Of a stretch of 64,000 bases of DNA, positions 8,435 to 16,544 are shown in pieces. Position numbers and translations under genes: made by a program. The number at the start of each line of letters is the position of its first letter. Position 1 is the first letter of the stretch. The notes under the pieces are model-generated. The model ran no database searches and was not told where the DNA came from. It saw only the letters and a list, made by a program, of their open reading frames with translations. The DNA is from Oscillospiraceae bacterium (GTDB taxonomy: Bacteria > Bacillota > Clostridia > Oscillospirales > Ruminococcaceae): positions 189,599 through 253,598 of the forward strand of contig WQXO01000001.1 in NCBI GenBank assembly GCA_009784825.1, in the 5' to 3' direction.

Positions 8435-9640
8435 TCAACTGCCGTCAATTCTCGCCGCACCATAGGTATATACCAGCTTAACCGGGCTTTTCGGATAATC
8501 CGCTTTATACCTGCGGGTGATTCTTTTCATAACCATTTCGCTTATGTCGTCGGAGGTAGACAACAGCATAATTATATACTGGGTAGCGTTATAGCGGGAG
8601 AAAATGTCACTCGCCCTGAGGGAAGCACCAATGCTTTGCTGAAGCCGTTCTGCCGATTTGGAAATCGCCTTGGGCTGGGGTGTCCCGCCCTCCTTATCGA
8701 CAATAGTAATCAAGCAAATATGAATGGTCTGCTGGCTTCGTTCGGCGTCACGAACCTCTAAGCGGTAAATATGCTTGAAGAATTCATATTCGCAGAAGAA
8801 CGCACCTTTCGGAGGCCCGCTTTCGTTTAGGTGAAGCCTCACCCTGTTTAAATCGGTTTCGTGCTGTTCGTTGGTTTTAATAACGTCGGTGAAAAGCTCC
8901 AAGAATTCGCCGGACGGGCTAATCCCCTCCTGATTATAAAACAGGTCAATCACATATTCATAATGCCGTTTCGCTGAACTCTGCTCGCCCGCTTGAGCAA
9001 GCGTTTTAATAAGCATGTAGTGAATTCGCTGGTCATAGTTGTCTATGGAAAGTGCTTGGCGGCAAATGTCAGCCACCTCAGACAAACTGCCCTGCTTGTA
9101 AAGAATGTCGATGGCGGCATGGATTATCCTCAAATAAACCGAGTGGTAGTATACGTTTATGGGGGTTATCCATTTTTCGTCAGCAGAGTTATGCAAAAAA
9201 TCGCCCTTGTAAATTTCAATCGCCTTACGGCAGTTTTCGAGCTGCTCCTCCTCGCTAATGCCCTGCCGGGTTGACAGCTTGAAATACTTCTCGAATTCTG
9301 CGGTGTCAATCACACAATCTAACGATGTGTTAAAAGCGTATCCGTTCATATAGTTGACGATTATTTCTTTATCGGCGGGCAGGTTAAGCTCGGCGAGTGC
9401 AGTCCTTAAGCGGTGCAGTTGTGTTTTCAACGCACCTGCGGGATTGCTTGAATCGCTTTCAGCCCACAGAAGCTCGATTAACTCGTTCTGCGAGATTTCC
9501 CGCTCGCGAAAAGCAATCAGGTATTTAAGCAACGCCCACTTTTTCCTTGAGCGGTCATTTTTCTCGTTTATGACCCTGTCGCCGTATTTTATAGAAAAAT
9601 CGCCGAGCAGGGATATTTCAATTCTGTTTTTATCTGACAA
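8435..9640 (-). CDS. BTAD/SARP-type transcriptional regulator with degenerate GGDEF-like C-terminus
   Basis: The start is TTG at 9640, with AAGGAG seven bases upstream and no better ATG. The first about 100 residues form an OmpR-type winged helix (ISLLGDFSIKYGDRVINEK, then ALLKYLIAFREREISQNELIELLW). Residues about 110-260 look like the helical BTAD domain (FEKYFKLSTRQGISEEEQL, YKGDFLHNS). The last about 120 residues resemble a degenerate GGDEF fold, ending DIFSRYNATQYIIMLL, without the GGDEF catalytic motif. This layout recurs in clostridial SARP-like regulators. The single-pass membrane protein gene lies 20 bases upstream on the same strand, so they are likely co-expressed. Target genes unknown. 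Confidence 0.8.
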   Translation of the reverse strand: MSDKNRIEISLLGDFSIKYGDRVINEKNDRSRKKWALLKYLIAFREREISQNELIELLWAESDSSNPAGALKTQLHRLRTALAELNLPADKEIIVNYMNGYAFNTSLDCVIDTAEFEKYFKLSTRQGISEEEQLENCRKAIEIYKGDFLHNSADEKWITPINVYYHSVYLRIIHAAIDILYKQGSLSEVADICRQALSIDNYDQRIHYMLIKTLAQAGEQSSAKRHYEYVIDLFYNQEGISPSGEFLELFTDVIKTNEQHETDLNRVRLHLNESGPPKGAFFCEYEFFKHIYRLEVRDAERSQQTIHICLITIVDKEGGTPQPKAISKSAERLQQSIGASLRASDIFSRYNATQYIIMLLSTSDDISEMVMKRITRRYKADYPKSPVKLVYTYGAARIDGS

Positions 9641-9660
9641 GTCGGTTCTCCTTAGCTTAT

Positions 9661-10476
9661 TTATGAAACGGGATTTGTTTCTGCGAACTTTATTGAATTA
9701 ATGGTCATTCTTTCCCTTGTTCTCGAAACGGTATACGTCATGGTTTTAACGGGGCGGTTATCGAATTCGACACCTGCTATTGCCTGCGGTCTGGGTTCCA
9801 TATATTCCACTGTAAGAACGTATAACTCGCCGACGTTTTCGATTTCGGTGATAACAGGCGAGTAGGAATGGAACAGCGGATTTTCCGGGATATAATAGGT
9901 GTTTTCTTCCTCGTTATAGGTGAACTCCATACCGAAATTATATGTCGTTTGGTGGTCGGAGAAACGTATCCCGAAAATGGAATTCGCCGACATTTCCACA
10001 TTAGCCGCCGGAACGTACATAACGCCCATATCGGTTCTGAAATTGGTTGTGTTTTCCGTGAGAATAATCTTCCACATTGCACAGGAAATAATTGTAGACG
10101 GCTGTAAGCTGTCAACCGAATCGAAGGAGGGCGGGTCGTTCATCACCACGGGGAACACGAAAAGGGCGAACTCATCCTTCAACGCTTTTTGGTCAACAAT
10201 ATCGTTGGTGGTGTTTTTTATGAAGTTAACTGTGGTAATCACGCCGATTACCGAAAAGAACAGCAACAGCACCGCCAAAATCACGAACACCCGATGGATT
10301 CTCCTCGGCTCTTTTTCTACAGCTTCGGCAGAGGAATCGGGTTCTTGTTCCTCGAACACCTCGTCGATTTCCTCGAAGTTTTCTTCCAACGCCTCCCCGA
10401 GTGAACCGATTACCGAATCTATAAGCTTGTCACGCTGTTTTTTCTGCTCGGATTTGCTGAGTTTTTCTTTTTCCAT
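9661..10476 (-). CDS. single-pass membrane protein of unknown function
   Basis: The ATG at 10476 was chosen over a GTG two codons upstream because GGGTGG precedes it. The 271-residue protein begins with a Lys/Glu-rich cytoplasmic segment (about residues 1-60). One TM helix (about 63-87, VFVILAVLLLFFSVIGVITT) and an extracellular beta-rich domain of about 180 residues follow. No family is recognised. It is followed after 20 bases by the BTAD regulator, so an envelope partner for that regulator is possible. That is inference from position only. Confidence 0.7.
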   Translation of the reverse strand: MEKEKLSKSEQKKQRDKLIDSVIGSLGEALEENFEEIDEVFEEQEPDSSAEAVEKEPRRIHRVFVILAVLLLFFSVIGVITTVNFIKNTTNDIVDQKALKDEFALFVFPVVMNDPPSFDSVDSLQPSTIISCAMWKIILTENTTNFRTDMGVMYVPAANVEMSANSIFGIRFSDHQTTYNFGMEFTYNEEENTYYIPENPLFHSYSPVITEIENVGELYVLTVEYMEPRPQAIAGVEFDNRPVKTMTYTVSRTRERMTINSIKFAETNPVS

Positions 10477-10482
10477 AACCAC

Positions 10483-10528
10483 CCCGTCTGAACGCTTTCA
10501 GCGTTCATCCACCCCTCCGCGGAGGGGA
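10483..10528. repeat. short hairpin repeat between proA and the membrane-protein gene
   Basis: It contains CCCCTCCGCGGAGGGG (10512-10527, perfect palindrome) and GAACGCTTTCAGCGTTC. Read leftward it is followed by GACGGGGTGG, which also supplies the weak ribosome site of the next gene. Repeats of this CCCCTCC/GGAGGGG kind are scattered in many clostridial genomes. It could act as an attenuator after proA, though no T run follows. Confidence 0.55.
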
Positions 10529-10529
10529 A

Positions 10530-11726
10530 TTATTTTCTAATCTGACCTGTTCCGTTTACTAAATATTTATAAGTCGTTAATTCTTTTAACCCCATTGGGC
10601 CTCGTGCGTGGAGCTTCTGCGTTGTTATGCCGATTTCTGCACCTAAGCCGAACACATTCCCGTCGGTGAAGCGAGTGGAGGCGTTTACATAAACCGCCGC
10701 CGCATCAACCTCGTTCTGGAATTTTAAGGCGTTGTTTAAGTCATTCGTAACGATTGCTTCACTGTGCTTTGTCCCGAAATTGTTAATATGTTCAATCGCT
10801 TCATCAATATTATTAACAATTTTGACCGATATTTTATAATCTAAGAATTCAACGTCATAATCATCATATACTATTTCCACCTTGTTGTTCCATCTTTTTT
10901 CGAGCATTAAAACAAACTCGTCTTTTATTTTTTCGTGAATGATTACTGTTTCAATCGCATTACAGACAGACGGACGCTGGGTTTTGGCGTTGTCCGTTAT
11001 TTCTAATGCCATATCTAAGTCCGCAGATTCGTCCACATAAACATGACAGATTCCGCCTGCCGCAAAAATCACGGGAATGGTTGAATTTTCTGTAACAACT
11101 TTTTTCAACCCCTCCCCTCCCCGAGGAATAAGCACGTCGATATATTGTTGTAGCTTCATCATTTCGTTGGCGGTTTCACGGCTTGTATTCTCCACGAGTG
11201 CGATTGCGTTTTCGTCAATCCCGCTGTCTTTAAGTGCTTTACGCATTAAATCCGTAAGGCATTTGTTGGAGTTAATCGCATCGCTCCCCCCACGGAGAAT
11301 GCACACGTTCCCCGATTTCAAGCACAATACCGCCGCATCAACAGTTACATTCGGGCGGGACTCGAAAATAATCCCGACAACCCCTAACGCCACTCTCCGT
11401 TTAATTATCGTCAGCCCGTCCTGAATTTCGCCGCCGCCTAAGACCTCGCCAATCGGGTCAGCAAGGGCAGCCACCTCACGAACGCCCTCTGCCATTCCCG
11501 CTATTCTTGCGTCAGTGAAAGTCAGCCGGTCGATATACGCTTCGGATTTGCCGTTAGCACGTGCGATTTCAATGTCTTTTTTATTTTCTGTTTTGATTAA
11601 TTCGGCGTTTTCAAGTATACGTTTTGCAATCAGTTCAAGAACTGCGTTTTTTTGAGCGGTTTTAATTGTCGAAATTTGCTTTTGAGCATTTTTTGCATTA
11701 AAGCCGAGTGTTTCAATATATGTCAT
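10530..11726 (-). CDS. proA: gamma-glutamyl phosphate reductase
   Basis: This enzyme is the second step of proline synthesis: NADPH reduction of gamma-glutamyl phosphate to glutamate semialdehyde. The 398-residue protein belongs to the aldehyde dehydrogenase superfamily. LGVVGIIFESRPNVTVDAA, CLKSGNVCILRGGSDA and the catalytic-cysteine region AKTQRPSVCNAIETVI are visible. FGLGAEIGITTQKLHARGPM near the C-terminus is diagnostic for ProA. It is slightly shorter than the usual about 415. Its ATG overlaps the proB stop by 4 bases (ATGA), so the two are translationally coupled. Confidence 0.96.
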   Translation of the reverse strand: MTYIETLGFNAKNAQKQISTIKTAQKNAVLELIAKRILENAELIKTENKKDIEIARANGKSEAYIDRLTFTDARIAGMAEGVREVAALADPIGEVLGGGEIQDGLTIIKRRVALGVVGIIFESRPNVTVDAAVLCLKSGNVCILRGGSDAINSNKCLTDLMRKALKDSGIDENAIALVENTSRETANEMMKLQQYIDVLIPRGGEGLKKVVTENSTIPVIFAAGGICHVYVDESADLDMALEITDNAKTQRPSVCNAIETVIIHEKIKDEFVLMLEKRWNNKVEIVYDDYDVEFLDYKISVKIVNNIDEAIEHINNFGTKHSEAIVTNDLNNALKFQNEVDAAAVYVNASTRFTDGNVFGLGAEIGITTQKLHARGPMGLKELTTYKYLVNGTGQIRK

Positions 11727-12520
11727 ATACTATTTCCTTTCGAATTTGTAAAAATCGTGCATTTGGCTTTATTCTCAAATAAGTCATATAATATTTCGGG
11801 GTCGTCACCTTTTATGATTACTGTCGGTATGTTATCCTCTGAGGCGAGCATTGCCGCTTCTAACTTTGTGAGCATACCGCCCTTCGACAACACCGAGCCT
11901 TTTTCCTTGGTGGAATCTATCATTTCGTTTGTGATTTTATTGACATGGGGCAGGTGCTTTGCGTCGGGCAATGCGGGGTTCTTATCGTATAACCCGTCCA
12001 CGTCTGTAAGGATTACTAACAAATCCGCTCCGCACAGCTTCGCCGCCATTGCCGAAAGGGTGTCGTTTTCGTCAAAGTCTAACTGTTCTATGGAAACACT
12101 GTCATTAGCGTTGATAATCGGGACTACCCCCCATTCTAACAATGTGTTAAGCGTGTTTATGACATTGTTCTTGCGTTCGGGGTTGGACACGACATCACGG
12201 GTCATCAGGATTTGCCCGACTGTATGATTGTATTTGCCGAATTCCGCTTTGTATATATTCATCAGCTCGCTTTGCCCGATTGCCGCACAGGCTTGTTTTT
12301 CGGGCATGGTTTTCGGCGGTTCGGGCAGTTTTGCCGTTCCCATTCCTATGCCCACCGCTCCCGAGGTGACGAAAATAATATCTTTCCCGGAATTTTTCAA
12401 ATCCGAGAAGACCCTAATCAGCGTTTCCACCCGCCTTATATTAAGGTTGCCTGTGGGGTAGGCTAATGTCGAAGTCCCCACTTTTACGACTATTCTTTTT
12501 TTGTTTTTTAAATTTGTCAT
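11723..12520 (-). CDS. proB: glutamate 5-kinase, short form without PUA domain
   Basis: ProB phosphorylates glutamate as the first step of proline synthesis. The 265-residue amino-acid-kinase fold shows KKRIVVKVGTSTLAYPTGN at the N-terminus. FVTSGAVGIGMG, IPIINANDSVS-type and VLSKGGMLTKLEAAMLA motifs follow. The C-terminal PUA domain of the about 370-residue Escherichia coli type is absent, as in many Firmicutes. The conserved VKVGTSTL lies a few residues from the ATG at 12520, so this start is secure. No ribosome site precedes it, and the predicted promoter places transcription start at or next to the ATG. It is coupled to proA by an ATGA overlap. Confidence 0.95.
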   Translation of the reverse strand: MTNLKNKKRIVVKVGTSTLAYPTGNLNIRRVETLIRVFSDLKNSGKDIIFVTSGAVGIGMGTAKLPEPPKTMPEKQACAAIGQSELMNIYKAEFGKYNHTVGQILMTRDVVSNPERKNNVINTLNTLLEWGVVPIINANDSVSIEQLDFDENDTLSAMAAKLCGADLLVILTDVDGLYDKNPALPDAKHLPHVNKITNEMIDSTKEKGSVLSKGGMLTKLEAAMLASEDNIPTVIIKGDDPEILYDLFENKAKCTIFTNSKGNSI

Positions 12521-12526
12521 AATGGT

Positions 12527-12554
12527 ATTATACCATACTTTCTGGAAATTGCAA
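12527..12554 (-). promoter_or_regulatory. proB promoter, likely giving a leaderless mRNA
   Basis: On the minus strand, TTGCAA (12554-12549), 16 bases, TATAAT (12532-12527, with an upstream TG giving an extended -10). Only 6 bases separate the -10 box from the proB ATG. The box sits within the near-palindrome ATGGTATTATACCAT (12522-12536). Confidence 0.6.
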
Positions 12555-12559
12555 TAGAA

Positions 12560-13882
12560 TCAATTAAAGAAATGGGCGTATACCTTGAATAAAACATCAT
12601 TGTTAATACTGTATAACCCGTTGTCCTCGGAATACAAGTCGCAGCCGTTTGTTAAAATCGCCACTCCCGTACCGTCGGCGGGGTCAAAGTATAACCCGCC
12701 TACTGTTCCGAGTGCCTGCCCGGGGTGTCCGGAAATAACCCGCCCATCCATAAGATAATCGTATATTCTTAATTGAAGCCCCTGTCCTATTATGTAACCG
12801 GCTTTGTTTTGGGTGGTTATATACACCGTGTTCATAAGGTCAACGCTTTCTTGTGAAAGAATTTGCACCCCGTCAACCGAGCCGTCCCCCGACAGCATTA
12901 TCCCGATTTTCGCTAAATCCGATGCGGAAATAATCAACTCGCATTCGCTTAACCCGTATGACTGCCCTAACGGAATACCGTTATACAGGGATTCGGTTCT
13001 CCCCCATGTTTTAACCGAGAATTCCAATTCACCCTCTTTATAGATATTTGCGATATTGTCGGTGTCTGTGATTAATGTTCTTAAATAACCTGCGTCCATG
13101 TTTAATCTGCTGAAAAGGTTGTCGTCGGCATATCTGTAAAAGCGTTCGTTTGTAATGCTTTCGATAACCGCTCCCACTAACGCCGCCCCGAAATTGGAAT
13201 AGTTATATCTGCTTCCGGGAATGTCTGCAGACCATATTCCCCTTTCGAGCATTTGGGGAATGGTCAGCGGCGGGCGATAAGTGAACGCATCCTCATAGGC
13301 TTTGCAATGGATTATATTAGATGTGTGGGTCAACAAATGGCGGGTGGTGTTCGGGGTGTCGTGGTAGATGTCCATATCGAACCCCATAATGTCGCTTACG
13401 GTTCTGTCTAAGTCTAATTCGCCGCTGTCCACTAACATCATGGCACAGACGGCAGTCACGGTTTTAGACAAGGACGACACACGATATTTGGTATCGTCGT
13501 TTGTTTTAATATTGGCTCCTTTATCGGAAAAGCCATGATTAAACGTATATATGATTTCGCCGTTAACGAACACTGCCACCGACATTCCCGTCGCACGATA
13601 CCTGTTTGATATAATCTCCAAGTCCTCGGTGATTTGAGATGTGTCGGATAACGCAAGAGACAGCCTGTTTAAGTCAAAGCGTTCGTGCGGGTGAACATAC
13701 ACGGGTTCGGTTTCGGCAGGTTCTGCTGTCTCGGTTATTGTTGCTGTGGGGGCGGACGTATCTGTATACTCGCTTGTTGTTATCTCGGTTTCACCAAATT
13801 CAAGCTCATATTTCTCCGGAAAATCGAAAAGACAGCCGGTTAAAAAGAAAACAACAATTATTATAACGAAAAATCTCTTCAT
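12560..13882 (-). CDS. beta-lactamase-fold (class C/PBP4*-like) serine hydrolase lipoprotein
   Basis: The ATG at 13882 overlaps the flavoprotein stop (ATGA), favouring it over an in-frame ATG 57 bases upstream. The 440-residue product has a lipoprotein signal (MKRFFVIIIVVFFLTGC, Cys lipidated) and a Thr/Ser/Glu-rich linker (about residues 30-75). The serine beta-lactamase/DD-peptidase fold follows: SLSKT (SxxK) near 158, YSNFG (YxN) near 250, and HPGQALGTVGG (HxG) near 395. All three catalytic motifs are intact. Members include esterases, D-aminopeptidases and cell-wall enzymes, and the sequence does not separate these. It would act outside the membrane. Confidence 0.88.
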   Translation of the reverse strand: MKRFFVIIIVVFFLTGCLFDFPEKYELEFGETEITTSEYTDTSAPTATITETAEPAETEPVYVHPHERFDLNRLSLALSDTSQITEDLEIISNRYRATGMSVAVFVNGEIIYTFNHGFSDKGANIKTNDDTKYRVSSLSKTVTAVCAMMLVDSGELDLDRTVSDIMGFDMDIYHDTPNTTRHLLTHTSNIIHCKAYEDAFTYRPPLTIPQMLERGIWSADIPGSRYNYSNFGAALVGAVIESITNERFYRYADDNLFSRLNMDAGYLRTLITDTDNIANIYKEGELEFSVKTWGRTESLYNGIPLGQSYGLSECELIISASDLAKIGIMLSGDGSVDGVQILSQESVDLMNTVYITTQNKAGYIIGQGLQLRIYDYLMDGRVISGHPGQALGTVGGLYFDPADGTGVAILTNGCDLYSEDNGLYSINNDVLFKVYAHFFN

Positions 13883-14874
13883 TTTATTATGTTCCTTGAT
13901 ATACTTTTTGCGGCACGATAAGCCGACGCCCATGCCCATTCTAAGTTATAGCCGCCGCAGTCCCCGTCTACATTTACCGCTTCACCGATTACGTATATAT
14001 TCGGGCGAGCTTTAAGCGACAGGTCGGGATTAAGCTCCTTAGCGGGGACACCCCCTGCGGTAATCTGTGCTTTTTCGGCAACGTAACCTTTTACGGGGAA
14101 GCACCAGCTCTTAATCGTTTCGAGCGGTTGTTTTTCGAGAGCCTGTGTTATTCTTGAATGGAACAGCCCGCTTAATGAAATACTGCGTAGTTGTTCTATG
14201 GAGAATTCGGGAGTTAGGTCAAGTGAGATTGTATCGGGTTCATGCCTTGACAGGTTCATGATACATATCCCCGACAGTGAGTTTTCGTTGAACTGCACCT
14301 CGCCGTATTCCGACTTGATGATTTTGCCGTTACGAATGGCGTGACAGTCAGCGATTACACGGATTCCCTTAAGCGGGCGGGTTAAATTCGGGTCAGTGAT
14401 TATCGGACAAAGCGACGGTTTAGTAATTGTCAATTGTACATTGTCAATTGTCAATTGGCGACTGCCCGTTGCGAGGATTACTGTGCCTTTTGGGATTTCG
14501 GTGCATTCGGTGTTTAATAAAAATTCGGTATGTGTGCAGGCGTGTCTGAGCGTGTCTAAAACCGAGTTCGCCGTGTTGGAATAGGGGTAGATTCTGCCCG
14601 AATTGTCAGTTCGGCAGATTAATCCTAAGTCGTTGAAAAACGCCTCAGAGCCTTTCCAGTCACGGAATACCTCCTCGGCTAAAGCTACATCTCCGTGATA
14701 ACGGCTCATTTCCAACGGCGTGTGACCCAAATTGCAACGACCATTTCCCGTCATAAGCAGCTTCTTACCTACTCTGGGATTGCGTTCTATGATTGTGTTT
14801 TTTATTCCCGCTTTTGAAAGGACGGCGGCACAGGCTAAGCCTGCCGCACCTCCCCCGATAATTGTAATACTCAT
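13879..14874 (-). CDS. HI0933/BaiN-family FAD flavoprotein, shortened
   Basis: The ATG at 14874 places the FAD-binding Rossmann motif at the very N-terminus (MSITIIGGGAAGLACAAVL). GKKLLMTGNGRCNLGHT and the C-terminal NVDGDCGGYNLEWAWASAYRAA are diagnostic of the YhiN/HI0933/BaiN oxidoreductases. The protein is 331 residues, against about 390-420 in the family, so parts of the inserted domain are missing. About residue 143 the segment RQLTIDNVQLTITKP is encoded by a tandem TCAATTG repeat that looks like an in-frame repeat insertion. Whether the shortened protein is active is unclear, though the FAD motifs are intact. Confidence 0.85.
   Translation of the reverse strand: MSITIIGGGAAGLACAAVLSKAGIKNTIIERNPRVGKKLLMTGNGRCNLGHTPLEMSRYHGDVALAEEVFRDWKGSEAFFNDLGLICRTDNSGRIYPYSNTANSVLDTLRHACTHTEFLLNTECTEIPKGTVILATGSRQLTIDNVQLTITKPSLCPIITDPNLTRPLKGIRVIADCHAIRNGKIIKSEYGEVQFNENSLSGICIMNLSRHEPDTISLDLTPEFSIEQLRSISLSGLFHSRITQALEKQPLETIKSWCFPVKGYVAEKAQITAGGVPAKELNPDLSLKARPNIYVIGEAVNVDGDCGGYNLEWAWASAYRAAKSISRNIIK
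14425..14457. repeat. tandem TCAATTG mini-repeat inside the flavoprotein gene
   Basis: Four copies of a CAATTG core (AATTGTCAATTGTACATTG and on) lie in frame inside the HI0933-type gene and add QLTIDNVQLTI. Similar ACAATTGACAGT sequence lies between genes at 45699-45731. Confidence 0.65.
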
Positions 14875-14914
14875 GTGAAATATTATACGCCAAACACTTA
14901 TAAATGTCAAATGC

Positions 14915-14943
14915 TTGACAATTATTTGTTTATGTATTATAAT
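14915..14943 (+). promoter_or_regulatory. consensus sigma-A promoter
   Basis: TTGACA (14915-14920), 17 bases, TATAAT (14938-14943): a perfect match. It drives the LRR lipoprotein gene with a leader of about 40 bases. Confidence 0.85.
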
Positions 14944-14988
14944 ATATAACTGTTAATCATTATAGCTTGCGAAAGTAGGGGTTCGAGA

Positions 14989-15906
14989 ATGAAGAGACTG
15001 GTTTTGTTGCTTGCGGTTTGTGTGTTTATGACAGCTTGTGAGGGTAATATTCCGTCGGTTGAAACGGTTAATTCACAAACGCATACTCAAACAACAGCAA
15101 CAAACACTGAAGCAACCACCGAAACGACATCTCCGCCTGTTTCTGACGTTCTTGACGTTATTGCTGTTATTGAAAGCGTGCTTTACCTTAATCGGCATAA
15201 TCCGTTCCCCGAGGCTTCTGAGCTTGAGGAAATGGTTTATATTACGTCGGTTGTTCTTGAATTGGAAAGCGGAATGCCTGTACACGATTATGAATACTGC
15301 ATAAACGCCCTTGCCTCCCTCCCTAATTTAACCGAGTTAGAGCTTCGGGATAACGACTTCGGCAGTAACAATATAGGTGCCTTGGCTTTGCTTGTCAACT
15401 TGAAGTCTTTAACACTTGTTAACCGCCACGGAATTGGCGACAGCTTAGAAATAGCGGCACAGCTTAGTAATCTTGAGGTTTTGCATATCTATAGCCGCCA
15501 TTCGCAGATTGATTTGAGCTTGTTGAAAAACCTCGTGAATTTAAAGGAATTAACAGTTACCGTACAGTATGGCGGAATTACCGGATTTGACGCATTGTCC
15601 GGGTTTATCGGGCTTGAGGTGGTGGTAATTGAAGCGGAGGTTTACGGGCAGGGTGGGTGTCCGAATTCTGAAAATGCTCAAGTTTTTTCGGCACTTCCTA
15701 ATCTCGAAAAGCTTTCCTTGTACGGTGAATTCGATGATTTGTCTGCGTTTGTTGGTTTAACAAACCTCACTCAGTTAATCATTGGGACATGGTATGTCGT
15801 TGGTGACAGCGGAGAAGTTATCGCAGGTGCAAGGTTGGAAGAAGACGACATGGACGCATTAACAAAAGCGTTACCCGATTGTGAAATTGTGTTTCGTGAT
15901 AATTAA
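14989..15906 (+). CDS. leucine-rich-repeat lipoprotein
   Basis: The 305-residue protein has a lipoprotein signal (MKRLVLLLAVCVFMTACEGN, lipidated Cys17) and a Thr-rich linker. About residues 100-290 form irregular leucine-rich repeats of about 22-25 residues (LPNLTELELRDNDFG, LVNLKSLTLVNRHG, LSNLEVLHIYSRHS, LVNLKELTVTVQYG, LTNLTQLIIG). It would be displayed on the outer face of the membrane and probably binds a protein or polysaccharide. No catalytic motif is seen. It has its own consensus promoter and is followed after 41 bases by the DUF3592 gene. Confidence 0.85.
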   Translation: MKRLVLLLAVCVFMTACEGNIPSVETVNSQTHTQTTATNTEATTETTSPPVSDVLDVIAVIESVLYLNRHNPFPEASELEEMVYITSVVLELESGMPVHDYEYCINALASLPNLTELELRDNDFGSNNIGALALLVNLKSLTLVNRHGIGDSLEIAAQLSNLEVLHIYSRHSQIDLSLLKNLVNLKELTVTVQYGGITGFDALSGFIGLEVVVIEAEVYGQGGCPNSENAQVFSALPNLEKLSLYGEFDDLSAFVGLTNLTQLIIGTWYVVGDSGEVIAGARLEEDDMDALTKALPDCEIVFRDN

Positions 15907-15947
15907 TGTATAACTGTTAATAAAAAATCGAAAGGATTGCACAGATT

Positions 15948-16340
15948 ATGGCAGAAGTATTCGGCAGTATGGATTTTTGGCTCGGTGTGATTGTAACTGT
16001 TGCGGCACTTGTTATATTGGTTAAACGAGTCGTGATGAACTCGAAGGGGAAGCAAATTACTGCGACTGTGGTTGAGTTTTCTGAGGAAAGAGGGACGATA
16101 TTTCCGGTTGTCGAATTTGAATATGAGGGAACAGTTCACAGAATGACAACAGGTGTCGGCAACGATAAGCAGAAAGTCGATATAGGGCAGACAATGGAAA
16201 TTCGTTATCACCCGTCGTTTAAGAATTATGTTATGCAGGTGGGGAATAAAAAAGATTTGTATATCGGGTTAGGGGCGTTGGTATGCGGTTTAATCCTCGT
16301 AATTATCCCTATATTAAGATTTTCCGGCATAAATTTTTAA
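15948..16340 (+). CDS. DUF3592-like two-TM membrane protein
   Basis: The 130-residue protein has TM helices at about residues 10-28 and 104-124. Between them is a small beta domain (ATVVEFSEERGTIFPVVEFEYEGTV, IGQTMEIRYHPS), the pattern of DUF3592. Function unknown. GAAAGGA precedes the ATG. It may be read with the LRR lipoprotein gene. Confidence 0.75.
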   Translation: MAEVFGSMDFWLGVIVTVAALVILVKRVVMNSKGKQITATVVEFSEERGTIFPVVEFEYEGTVHRMTTGVGNDKQKVDIGQTMEIRYHPSFKNYVMQVGNKKDLYIGLGALVCGLILVIIPILRFSGINF

Positions 16341-16361
16341 TCAGTCGCAGTTTTGCATCGT

Positions 16362-16393
16362 GGACGGAACGTCCGTACGAGGAACGAAGTTCC
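16362..16393. repeat. two small GAA-loop hairpins upstream of tRNA-Arg
   Basis: GGACG-GAA-CGTCC (16362-16374) and GGAAC-GAA-GTTCC (16381-16393) stand back to back just before the tRNA. Neither has a T run. They may be processing signals or small repeats. Confidence 0.5.
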
Positions 16394-16399
16394 GCAAGA

Positions 16400-16471
16400 G
16401 CCTCCGTAGTTAAATGGATATAATAGACCCCTCCTAAGGGTTAGTTACAGGTTCGATTCCTGTCGGGGGTA
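16400..16471 (+). tRNA. tRNA-Arg (anticodon CCT)
   Basis: The sequence folds into a 72-base cloverleaf: 7-bp acceptor stem (GCCTCCG with CGGGGGT), D arm, anticodon stem GACCC/GGGTT with loop CTCCTAA (anticodon CCT), and T arm ACAGG-TTCGATT-CCTGT. No CCA is encoded. The first acceptor pair is G-U and the fourth is U-G, so the acceptor stem is weaker than usual. Confidence 0.9.
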
Positions 16472-16509
16472 GCCGAGAACCTCGGCTCGTATGCCGTCGC
16501 AAGCGACGG
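16471..16509. repeat. two hairpins downstream of tRNA-Arg
   Basis: AGCCGAG-AAC-CTCGGCT (16471-16487) starts on the tRNA's last base, and CCGTCGC-AA-GCGACGG follows (16494-16509). The second, with the following GGATTT and AATACCAA, resembles the core of the element at 61428-61560. Confidence 0.5.
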
Positions 16510-16544
16510 ATTTCAATACCAATCAACAGCAGAAAGAAGTTTTT

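Noticed and set aside
8369..8761. Open frame over the palindromic repeat
   Set aside because: It runs through the repeat and antisense to the BTAD regulator, with no ribosome site.
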